DNA from: Cryptomeria japonica
Lineage: Eukaryota; Streptophyta; Pinopsida; Cupressales; Cupressaceae
Length of the DNA stretch: 60,000 nt
Reading direction: 5' to 3'
Assembly (NCBI RefSeq): GCF_030272615.1
Contig: NC_081408.1
Location: 307,029,950 to 307,089,949 of the forward strand
Positions 51,047 through 60,000 of the stretch are shown in pieces (the first letter of the stretch is position 1; every line of letters starts with the position of its first letter). The notes below the pieces were generated by a model. That model did no database searches, was not told where the DNA came from, and worked only from the letters and a program-made list of their open reading frames with translations. The position numbers and the translations under genes were made by a program.

Positions 51047-52717
51047 GTGGGTTATGACTACACTAATCACATAACTGGCTTTGATTTTTTTGTAGGTCAC
51101 ATTGAACCTACAGATAATCATATCAATGTCATAACCATCCAAGGAGTTAATCCTCCTTCTTCCCAAAGCAGACCAAATCCTGCTAGGATAGTCATTCAAG
51201 GTGCCACGCCTTCCACCTCCCATTTCCAGAATGACTGCAATGTAACTACACGTCGAGGTAAAGTCCCCATCCAAGGATTCCCTCCCCCACCAAATCCGCT
51301 GCCCATGTCTTCCACCCACCGATATGACCTCCTGGACCAACTTGGGAAGACCCCCGCTCAGATCTCCATTTTGGAACTTCTTAAAACTTCCCCGGTCCAT
51401 AAAGAAATTTTGGAACAAGCCTTTCTCGAATCACGCGTTCCTAATAACATCAATGCCACCCAATTCCAAGCCCTCATTGAAAACCTTGCAACCCAACAGC
51501 ACCTGGTATTTACCTCCAAAGATGCTCTCGCAGATGAAGACCGTAACAAACCTTTGCACATCGAAGCTCTTATCCACAAGCATAAGGTCAAATGTATCAT
51601 GATAGATGGTGGATCCGGGCTTAATCTGTGTACATACAAATTAATAAAACAATTGGGACTTTCTGAGGATCTGATAGACACATCAGGAAGGATCACAATA
51701 AAGGCATATGATGATGCAGAAAGAATTTCAAAGGGCATGATCACCTTACCTCTTCAAGTGGGCCCCATTACAATTGAAACCCCTTGCCAAGTACTAGATC
51801 TTGATCTCCCCTATAACATTCTCCTCGAGTGGCCATGGATTCATTCCTTGCAGGCCGTTCCCTCCACCTATCACCAATGCATCAAATTCCCCTTCAATGG
51901 AAGAGAGATAACTATCAAAAGTGATCCACAACCCTTCCAGTATTGCAAACTCCTAGAGGAAAACCATCCATATCATTGCCCATTAAATAGACCCTCGCCA
52001 ACGCCTCCATCTGACACATCAAATGTTGCATCCACATCATCCCAACCAGATAATCAAATCAAGATCTTGGACAATGGCTATGGAGAATACAAATTGGAAG
52101 ATGTCTTATTAATAGGCAACCTCCCTCTCTCTCCTAAGTCATTGGGCAAACCATTTAAGGAGTTCAAAAAGGACCCGAAACTAGTCATACAATGCCAAAA
52201 TACCACCTTCCAGCAATGGGGCCCACTTAATGAGGAGAGTCTTGAAGAAGCAGATGTCTCTTCCTGGTTGTACTGGGAAGAGGATGATGAGCCAACGAAA
52301 GTACCCAGTAAAATGTACCCAAAAGCATCTTCCATAGTTGAAAAAATGGGATACAAAGGATACGGCCTGGGACCAGAGGAAAAAGGAAGAAAAGCACCCA
52401 TAAATCCTATCTCCTATAGATACAACAAAGGCTTGGGGTACACTCTGATGCCTAAGATTATTGTCGTTGGTGCCCCTTCTAGTCCTTCTTCGGATATCGA
52501 AAGCGCTGATGAAGAGGAATTCCATGAAATGCCTTATGAATACGAGAAAGATATCTTCTTTGACACTTACATCAATACCATCACCCCCGTAACCCCTCCC
52601 ACTTCACACGAGCTACATCTTGTCCATCCTGAACTCATTGTCTGGGGCCAACGAGACAAACCCACTTTAGATATCTGTGTCGATGACAATGCTCTCATTG
52701 CTCTCCTGACGGCGTGA
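51047..52717 (+). pseudogene. Tat protease with a G-patch domain
   Basis: Longest open frame in the window (556 codons), in frame with gag. The aspartic protease centre is near residues 175-205: HKHKVKCIMIDGGSGLNLCT, with the D-G-G active-site triad in place of D-T/S-G. The region then reads PCQVLDLDLPYNILLEWPWI. After a Ser/Pro linker, residues about 427-452 (52324-52401) read SSIVEKMGYKGYGLG then PEEKGRKAPI, a clear G-patch, a glycine-rich fold that binds RNA or helicases. An acidic segment and TSHELHLVHPELIVWG close the frame at TGA 52715-52717. The same frame continues to 53077 and then into RT, so the stop is a later mutation. Confidence 0.85.
52324..52401 (+). other. G-patch domain coding segment
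   Basis: Encodes the spacing aromatic-KG-aromatic-GLG-xxxxG-xxxPI (YKGYGLG.. KGRKAPI) typical of G-patch domains. A weaker second YNKGLGY follows about 10 residues on. Confidence 0.8.
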
Positions 52718-54066
52718 AACCTAGAAGATTGTAACATAATCAAGGGTATTCAACTACACGAAAAGGGATACTTTGGTAGTCAGGTCAATGCCCTTAGCCA
52801 CAAAAAAGATAATAAAAGTAAAAGACATGATTCCCTAGGTGAAAACCTCCCTGAGACACCTTTGGATGAACAAAAAATAAAAACAAAGGGCATATCCGAA
52901 AGTGAAAACTTGGAAAAGGCACTTGACGATGAGGGACTTGACCTCCCTACCATTGGTTACCTTCCACAGGACAAATCAAATTTGCTGATAGAAGAAATAG
53001 ATAGCATCAACATGGGCACCGAAGTCATTCCAAAAAATGTGCTCATTGCCAAATCCCTCACAGAAATAGAGAAATAAGACTTCATCAACTTCCTTACAAA
53101 AGTAAAAATCAATTTTGCATGGTCCTATTCCGATATGCAAGGGTTGGATCTTGCCTTGGTGGTTCACAATCTCGTCGTCAGCCCAGATGCAAAACCTATA
53201 AAACAAAAACTGCGCAAAATGCACCCGCATATTGCTCTCCTGGTCAAGGCGAAACTCCAAAAGATATTAGATGCAAAATTCATCAAACCCATAGACTACA
53301 CTGAATGGGTCTCTAACATTGTACCTGTCAGCAAACCTATCGAGGGCATTCGCATCTGTACAGATTTTCGAGATCTAAATAGAGCTTGTCCTAAAGATGA
53401 TTTCCTGCTCCCCAATATAGACATGATTGTGGACCTTACAGCAGGACATGAAATGCTATCACTAATGGATGGGTTTTTTGGATACAACCAAATCAGGATA
53501 GCAGATGAGGATCAGCATAAAACCGCATTCACAACACCATGGGGTACTTTCTATTATCGAGTCATGCCTTTTGGTCTCAAAAATGTTGGAGCTACATACC
53601 AACGTGCCATGACAATAATTTTTCATGACCTCTTACACAAAATTATGGAGGACTATATGGATGATCTGCTAGGCAAATCTAAGACAAGACAAGAACACAT
53701 TCCCATTCTAATGCAGATCTTTAGATTCATTGTTTCCCGCAGAGGCATCGAGGTTGATCCTGCAAAGGTAAAAGCTATTATGGAAATGCCTCCGCCAAGA
53801 ACTCTCAAACAATTGCGCAGTCTCCAGGGAAAACTCCAGTCTGTCAGGCGTTTCATTTCACAGCTAGCAGACAAGTGCCATCCATTTGCACACCTGTTGC
53901 GTAAAGACACAAAATTCAAATGGGATTGCTTATGTCAAAAGGCCTTTGAGAAATTAAAAGAATATCTAGCATCACCTCCAGTTTTGATGCCACCTACCTC
54001 TGGAAACCCCCTCATTTTATACATATGTGCTACTATAGTGGCATTGGGGGCATTACTGGCGCAACA
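52718..54066 (+). pseudogene. Tat reverse transcriptase
   Basis: Copies element RNA to DNA. Same frame as gag and protease. A linker with a TAA at 53075 precedes KPIKQKLRKMHPHIALLVKA. RT motifs: CTDFRDLNRACPKDDF, LSLMDGFFGYNQIRI, TPWGTFYYRVMPFGLKN and the catalytic DYMDDLL near 53650. After QEHIPILMQIF the sequence passes directly to RFIVSRRGIEVDPAKV, so the usual 20-plus residues between these blocks are missing, an in-frame deletion. The frame then shifts by one base near 54065 into the RNase H frame. Confidence 0.9.
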
Positions 54067-54453
54067 GATGATCAAGGGAAGGAACATGCCATTTACTACA
54101 TCAGTCGGACATTGGTAGGATATGAACTCAATTACACCCCCATTGAAAGAGCATGTTTGGCATTAGTGTTTAGCACACAAAAACTTCGACACTATATGCT
54201 GAACAACAAAATAAAGCTGATTGCCAAGATTGATCCACTTAAATATCTCCTGTCAAAAGCTACTCTCAGTGGTAAAATTGCCAAATGGGTCATGCTCCTA
54301 AGTGAGTTTGACATCAAATATGTGGACAGAAAGGCAATCAAGGGACAAGTCATTGCAAATCAGTTGGTTGAAGATCCACTTCTAGGTGACCATCCTATTC
54401 TCACAGAATTACCAGATGAGTTCATTATGATTGTTTCCACATCCTCCACATAG
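54067..54453 (+). pseudogene. Tat RNase H (RT-linked)
   Basis: RNase H joined to RT, reading DDQGKEHAIYYISRTLVGYE, then YTPIERACLALVFSTQKLRH, the usual gypsy layout. A frameshift (one base missing near 54065) separates it from RT, and a TAG at 54451-54453 follows it. Confidence 0.85.
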
Positions 54454-54912
54454 CAATTATACTTTGATGGCTCCTGCACCCAAAATGGATTAGGGGCAGG
54501 AATATTATTGGTTACACCTCAAGGAGATGGCATCCCCAAATCATACAAAATAGCCTTTGCATGTACCAATAACATAGGAGAATACGAGGCACTCATCACA
54601 GGTTTGCGTCTGGCTATCCACTAGAAAATAAAGGAGTTACAAGTTTATGGTGATTCTCAACTCATTATAAAACAAGTCAATGATGAGTACCAGACAAAAG
54701 ATGATAAACTCCTTCCTTACCATACCATGGTTGAAGATCTTAAGCAATATTTCACAGCAATCACATTTAATCAAATCCCATGAACAAACAACAGGGTTGT
54801 AGATGCAATGGCCACCATTGGCTCCCTCCTTCAAATGCCAGCACACAGTCAGAAGTGCAAGTTCTTGGTCGAGCAATTATTTATACTAGCATATGACCTA
54901 TCAGAGTCTTAA
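54454..54912 (+). pseudogene. second RNase H (archaeal-type, Tat hallmark)
   Basis: Same frame as the first RNase H. It keeps four acidic active-site positions: LYFDGSCT, GEYEALI, VYGDSQLI and RVVDAMA. Stops at 54625 (TAG), 54781 (TGA, where Arg is usual before the NNRVVDA motif) and 54910 (TAA) break it. Presence of this extra RNase H between RT-RNase H and integrase is the main reason for the Tat assignment. Confidence 0.85.
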
Positions 54913-56202
54913 ATGGTGTGTGTTTTGGTTGGTCCCGAGTCCCCTTGGTACCAAGAAACCTTCTCTTTCCTCAAAGACAACACCATTCCCCCACATCTCA
55001 CAAAAACCCAACAACAAACCTTCATCCGCCGATGTGCTCGTTACACCATCCTCGGAGACACCCTATTCAGAAGGCATTTCGATGGTTCCCTCCTAAGGTG
55101 TTTAGATAAACAAGAAGTAGAATGGGCATCACGCGAAGTACACGAGGGCATTTGTGGGGCACACTCAAGTGCGCTCACATTGGCTAAAAAACTTTTAAGA
55201 ACAGGATACTATTGGCCTAAAATGGAAGAAGATGCATACAACTATGTGAAGAAATGCATCCCTCGCCAGCAACATGGCGACAAGGTTCATGCACCATAAC
55301 AAGAATTGCAGCCATTTATTACACCCTGGCCCTTCTCACAGTGGGGGCTCGATCTCATTGGGAAAATCCACCCTTCATCCTCCAACGGACATAAGTTCAT
55401 TATAACCGCCACCGAGTATTTCACCAAGTGGGTAGAGGCTATCCCTCTTATTTTTACCACTGGTAAGCAGATATCCAAATTCATCTTGAACTACCTGATA
55501 TGCCGATATGGCATTCCAAAAGTTATTATCACAAGTAATGGAAAACAATTTAAAAACCAGAATGTCAAAGAACTCTGCCAAAAATTCAACATCCAACGTC
55601 ACTTCTCCACCCCATATTATCCCCAAGGCAACGGCCAAGCTAAGGCTTCTAATAAAACCTTAATCAAAATCCTCAAAAAGACAGTCAATGAAGCTGGCCG
55701 CAATTGGCACCTCCAACTCCATCCCGCTTTGTGGGCCTACCGCACCTCCATCCGCACCCCCACAGGCGTCACCCCTTATTCCCTGGTCTTTGGCTTCGAA
55801 GCCATCCTTCCCCTTGAGATCGAGATCCCCTCTCTAAGGGTATCACTGCAAGACATCCTACCAGAGGAAGAATATAGAATTGCCCACTTACAAGAGCTAG
55901 AATTGTTAGATGAAAGGCGCCTCAAGGCCTTGAACCATCTCTGGGTATATCAGAACCGCTTGTGTATAAGTTATCACAAAAAAGTCAGAACCCAGGAATT
56001 CCAAGTTGGTGATCTTGTCCTCATGGAGAATCAAAAAAATCTACAAGAAAGAGAAAAGAAAGGCAAGTTTGAGCCTAATTGGCTTGGACCATATGTAATC
56101 ACAGCAAAATATGGATCAGGAGCTTATCAGTTGGCTACTCCTAAAGGCATTCCTTTGGATGATCCAATGAATATCATGCACCTCAAAATATTTTATGCTT
56201 AG
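54913..56202 (+). pseudogene. Tat integrase, active site lost
   Basis: Inserts cDNA into the genome in intact relatives. Zinc-binding region: VHEGICGAHSSALTLAKKLL, GYYWPKM and KKCIPRQQHGD, where the second Cys of CxxC is Arg. TAA at 55297 interrupts before QPFITPWPFSQWGLDLIGKI. In the catalytic core the first Asp is kept (GLDLIG), the second is Ser (IITSNGKQF) and the Glu is Lys (GNGQAKASNKTL), so it cannot be active. The C-terminus (FQVGDLVLMEN, KFEPNWLGPYVITA) has no chromodomain and ends at TAG 56200-56202. Confidence 0.9.
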
Positions 56203-58002
56203 TCCTCAAAAAGTCTTAAATTGTCAAAAAAATAAAGAAAAAATAAAAAAATCAAATAAAAAAAATGAGAAAAAGATCCTGAAAAAAAATCGTCACTTTG
56301 GTGAAAACCTGGCAAACAGGCGCCTTATGACACAAAAAAATTAAAAAATTAGAAAAAGAAAGAAAAACAATTCGTCCACTAGTGAAAACCACTTGGTGGC
56401 GCTACAGACAAGTACCTTGGTGAAAACCTCTGTGCAGGCGCCAAGGTAAATAACCGGATCCACTGTCTATCTGATCGACACTGCAAATCATCCGCCATCC
56501 AGCCCACCCATGCACAACATTCCTTCTTTTCTGCCTCCCAATAAAACATGTGTATGATGATAAGTCTCCGCCTGAGTCATGAACAAGGAATGTCCTATTA
56601 AAACTGAGCTTTTATGCCTCTGTGTAAGCATCAAGAAGTCTTGAGAAACAATCTCAAGTCCATGGCTCACTCTTCAAAGCCATTAAATCGCTTGCCTAAT
56701 CCAAAAGCCCACTTTGTCCTACGGATGACTCCTTCCCTTGCCTGGCAACCTAATCCTTCATCCTAGTTCTACTCTTGGCAAGAGGTATCATTTGGTCGCA
56801 AGGAAGTGACTTGTTAGATTTTGTTAGATCTTTTCATATAGACTTGCATCTTTTGCCCTATGACTGCCACTATTTACGTCTGCCTGGGTTCTTCCATATC
56901 CAGGTACGTTATGATAGGCACATACTAGGGCATATTTCATAGTATGGCATGTTTTGGATCCCTCTTGTATAAATTAGCGACCTGGTACTAGTGTTTATCA
57001 ACACTTACCTTCTTGTGTACAAGAGGTATCGGTGTGTTTGAGGGTTTCCTTGCACAAACCCACAACTTTGTATTAGTGTTTCTTAACACTTGCATTGTTG
57101 TGTGCAAGAAATTCTCATTTGTCTACAGAGTCAGTCCACACCCTGGGTTCCTCATGGCATCCTAATTTCTATAATCAGTGGTGCAAGCCACTCAGGGCAA
57201 CATCAAACTAGGTTGGCTCTCCACATTTGTTGTGCACAAAATCTCACCATCATTCCATCAAATCCTAAACTCAATAATCCCATGGAGTTCTCAATTTCCC
57301 CCACTTTCCATCTATTCCATATTCTTCTATCTAAGATCATTGTGTTATTATTGGCATATTCCCTCTTTTTATTAATTCATTCAATACATTTACCATATAA
57401 GATTGCATCACATAAATAAAAGATACACTCATCCATATAGCATTACATTTAGACTGCATCATAAATCATTCACACGTGTACATAAAACATAAAAATCACT
57501 CATCTTGCATCCAAAAACTATGTCAGCAACACATCATAAACATACATAAATAAGCATCCACTCTACATCACAAAATAGATCAACATAGCACATCCATGAT
57601 TGCATCCATATATGACATCATAAGAAAAACAAAAATAATCCATCACAATAAATGCTACACATCATTTGTCACCAATCGAATCATGTATACATATATATAT
57701 AAAGAGGAAAATATGTCCGTCATGATACAATGACCCCTCATTGGGTCCGTTGTGGCATATATGGGCCCCCGTGAGGGCCCATCTTCCCCCGTGGTCTCGC
57801 CTCTCCTATTCTTCTTTCCAAATTCTTCACGACTGCTTCATATTTCTTCCTCATTTATCCCTTCCACCCTGATTCTTCTTCCTGTTTTTTTTTCGAGAAT
57901 TTTTCGTCCTTTTTTTGAAAAAATTCTTGAGGGGGCATACACCTCCCATGCTTTATGGTGGGGCATCTTTTTCTTCTTCTATCTTCTACACATCGCCAAA
58001 AT
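56203..58002 (+). other. 3' untranslated region of the Tat element
   Basis: Non-coding. An A-rich start is followed by three copies of GTGAAAACC..GGCGC (about 56300, 56382 and 56420). A diverged duplication at 56990-57120 has ACTAGTGTTTATCAACACTT and ATTAGTGTTTCTTAACACTT about 75 bp apart. A hairpin ATGGGCCC..GGGCCCAT lies at 57761-57782. Frames at 57090 and 57752 are not supported as genes. Confidence 0.7.
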
Positions 58003-58063
58003 GTAGACACTTAAAAATAATTATCTTAATTATTTTTAATTCCTCACATAATTAATTCTGATT
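58003..58063 (+). repeat. truncated duplicate of the LTR start
   Basis: CCAAAATGTAGACACTTAAA and onward to CCTCACATAATTAATT repeats the first 55-60 bp of the LTR plus the bases before it, but then runs into the 51-bp array rather than the LTR body. Confidence 0.85.
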
Positions 58064-58610
58064 CTGATCATGTCTTATATAGGATGTATCCTTCCTAAAA
58101 CCAGACGTTGTGATCTGATCATGTCTTATACAGGATGAATCCTTCCTGAAACCAAACGTTGTGATCCGATCATGTCTTATACAGGATGAATCCTTCCCGA
58201 AACTAGATGTTGTGATCCGATCATGTCTTATACAGGATGAATCCTTCCTGAAACCAGATGTTGTGATCCGATCATGTCTTATACAGGATGAATCCTTCCT
58301 GAAACCAGACGTTGTGATCCGATCATGTCTTATACAGGATGAATCCTTCCTGAAACCAGACGTTGTGATCCGATCATGTCTTATACAAGATGAATCCTTC
58401 CCAAAACCAGACGTTGTGATCTGATCATGTCTTATACAAGATGAATCCTTCCCGAAACCAGACGTTGTGATCTGATCATGTCTTATACAGGATGAATCCT
58501 TCCTGAAACCAGACGTTGTGATCTGATCATGTCTTATACAGGATGTATCCTTCCTGAAATCAGACGCTCTGATCATGTCTTATACAGGATGACTCCTTCC
58601 CGAAATCGGA
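58064..58610 (+). repeat. 51-bp tandem array, 10-11 copies
   Basis: Units start GATCATGTCTTATACAGGAT and continue through AATCCTTCCTGAAACCAGAC to GTTGTGATC. Copies differ at a few sites and the last ones are shortened. Since 51 is a multiple of three, long frames occur on both strands (for example SSCIRHDRITTSGFRKD repeats on the minus strand). With no other coding evidence I treat them as by-products. The array ends about 90 bp before the 3' LTR. Confidence 0.95.
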
Positions 58611-58680
58611 CTGAATCTAGACCTTATCAATCGAATCAAACAAGATTATTCTTTGAATGAACGCGTCATTACACCTCACT

Positions 58681-58696
58681 TCAAAGAGGGGCAAAA
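58681..58696 (+). promoter_or_regulatory. polypurine tract
   Basis: TCAAAGAGGGGCAAAA, directly before the 3' LTR start TGTAGACACC, fits the primer site for plus-strand DNA synthesis. Confidence 0.8.
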
Positions 58697-60000
58697 TGTA
58701 GACACCTAAAAGTAATTATTTTTAATTACTTTTAATTCCTCACATAATTAATTAATTAATTATGTTAATTCAAATTCTCCTCAATATTAATTAAAATATA
58801 ATTAATATTGTCACTATAGTATGTGACTGATTTATTTAATAAATCAATCCCTTTCTTTATTCTTCTAAAAAAATAAATGCTCACAAATCTTCCTCTTGGC
58901 TAATTAATTTCAATTAATTGGTTAACCTACATGCTTCCTACAAACCATCTTCTTAATTCATCATTAACCTAATAAAGTCTTCTAGAAACTCCCTAAACTC
59001 ACTTAACCTTATTCTTCTAATTTTTAATTCCCTCCACTCATTCTCTCTCCTAGTCAAATCCTTCTACAAATCCTAATCCCACCTAACTTTTCCTCTAATC
59101 CCCCTCCTAATGAGTTGCTAATGGCTAATCATCATGATTAGCCACGAAGTCAACCCCTTGTCCCTTCCATCCAACCACTAGCTTTTAATTCTCTTTTCCT
59201 AGGTGAATGTGAGATCTTCAAAATCTCACAATCCTCTAGGCATCTCCTCTCCCAAGGAATTTTTAATTTTTTCTTATTCCTCCAATCCCCATGATTATCC
59301 CTTTTTGGAGAATTTTAAATTCCTCCTCCCCATTCTTCAAGGAATGTCACATCCCTTGCTCCTCTCAAGGCACATTGGGAAGTCTTCTCAATGCACTTTG
59401 CTCTTCTCAAGGTACCTTGGGAAGTCTTCCCAATGTACCTTGTGGAGTGTGGAGACAAAAAATGCCTTTTAGGCATATCTCTTGGTCTCCACACCCTCTC
59501 TTGGGCCTTGTGTGAGCTCACAAGCAATCCTAGCCCTTCATCTTGAATCCATCCTAGCCATCCATTCTTCCTCTCCTCTTCCTATAAATTGAGGACTCCA
59601 TCCCTCCATTCTTCATCTCCAAGTTCAGTAATCTTATGCAGCCCTTTTGAGCCTAGAAAAATCATTTTAGCATCCTTATCATGTCAAAATCATCCTACAT
59701 CCACACTTAATCATCTCATTTCCGTCATCTTCCAAATCCATTCCATTTGTGCACAACATTGGAGAGCCATCCACATCAAGCAAGCAAGAGGAGCACATCA
59801 AGTGGAGCATCATCCAAGGGCGCCTTCACTTCATCAAGCTCCATCCGAAGGAGAAGGTAAAAGGATTGTGTGAGGTATATACATTTTCATTATTCATGTT
59901 TTCATGCATTTCAAATTATGTCTTTGATTTCATATACTTCCATGTTTGATTTGCATGCTTATTAACTAATCCCACCTCACAGATCTTTTTCCCCTCTTCA
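58697..60000 (+). repeat. 3' LTR of the Tat element (cut by window end)
   Basis: Matches 45033-46335 throughout with scattered substitutions and two or three single-base length changes. Contains the TATA box TATAAAT at 59583. It continues beyond the window. Confidence 0.95.

Larger units (their letters stand above)
45033..60000 (+). mobile_element. Ty3/gypsy element, Tat type, nearly complete, degenerate
   Basis: LTR retrotransposon whose 5' LTR begins at 45033 and 3' LTR at 58697 and runs past the window end, so the full length is not seen. Internal order is gag, protease, RT, RNase H, a second RNase H, integrase, which with the dual RNase H marks the Tat group. Counted by hand, the LTRs differ at about 30-35 places over the 1.3 kb shared within the window. 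Domains are described separately. The flanking target-site duplication cannot be checked because the right end is outside the window. Confidence 0.9.

Noticed and set aside
57752-58006. 84-codon Phe/Ser-rich frame
   Set aside because: It is a T/C-rich stretch of the Tat 3' untranslated region with no homology signal, running into the duplicated LTR edge.
58052-58576. 174-codon minus-strand protein made of 17-residue repeats
   Set aside because: The frame exists because the unit is 51 bp. The plus strand is open too, and there is no independent coding evidence.
58064-58610. CRISPR-like regular repeats
   Set aside because: Units are directly adjacent 51-bp tandem copies with no unique spacers, inside the 3' untranslated region of a plant retrotransposon.

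Overview
The window looks like repeat-rich nuclear DNA from a large-genome seed plant, most plausibly a conifer. It is AT-rich, the introns are bounded by GT..AG, and nearly every recognisable coding stretch belongs to a decayed transposable element. The conifer assignment, perhaps Cupressaceae, is inference from this overall character and from the long unknown ORF family at 38-41 kb. No bacterial, organellar or rRNA/tRNA gene was seen.

Layout. (1) 1-8.3 kb: AT-rich DNA with a possible isolated LTR near 329. A Ty1/copia element follows (5' LTR ending at 5193, tRNA-Met primer-binding site 5194-5206, gag-protease-integrase-RNase H to about 8262) whose reverse transcriptase has been deleted. (2) 8.3-17.3 kb: tandem repeats, an unidentified minus-strand gene remnant near 9.6-10.1 kb, and a Ty3/gypsy remnant cut in two by a 4.4-kb solo LTR (11107-15504). 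The LTR carries thirteen copies of a 43-bp hairpin spaced about 176 bp apart. (3) 19.4-23.6 kb: a multi-exon CACTA (En/Spm) transposase of the Tnp2-DUF4218-DUF4216 type with several in-frame stops. (4) 24-31 kb: LTR-like and unassigned DNA, including a second, GC-rich hairpin array at 25.5 kb. (5) 31.0-34.7 kb: a second multi-exon broken gene that combines a SET-like domain with a region resembling plant transposon DNA-binding proteins; it may be the accessory gene of a CACTA-like element. (6) 36-42.5 kb: a long array of short degenerate repeats, then a roughly 950-residue ORF of unknown function broken by one stop and two frameshifts, then an LTR-like region. (7) 43.2-43.5 kb: a kinesin motor-domain fragment, the only likely piece of a host gene. 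(8) 45033 to the window end: a Ty3/gypsy element of Tat type. LTR starts lie 13,664 bp apart; gag, protease with a G-patch, reverse transcriptase, two RNases H and integrase share one ancestral frame, now broken by about ten stops and one frameshift; the 3' untranslated region carries a 51-bp tandem array.

Nothing here looks like an intact, working gene. Decay is strongly biased to C-to-T and G-to-A changes (CGA to TGA, CAA to TAA, Cys to Tyr, catalytic Glu to Lys), as expected for heavily methylated, silenced elements. The most unusual signals are the hairpin-bearing LTR array with partly compensatory arm changes, the SET-like gene near the CACTA transposase, the G-patch in the Tat element, and the LTR-start duplication joined to the 51-bp array.
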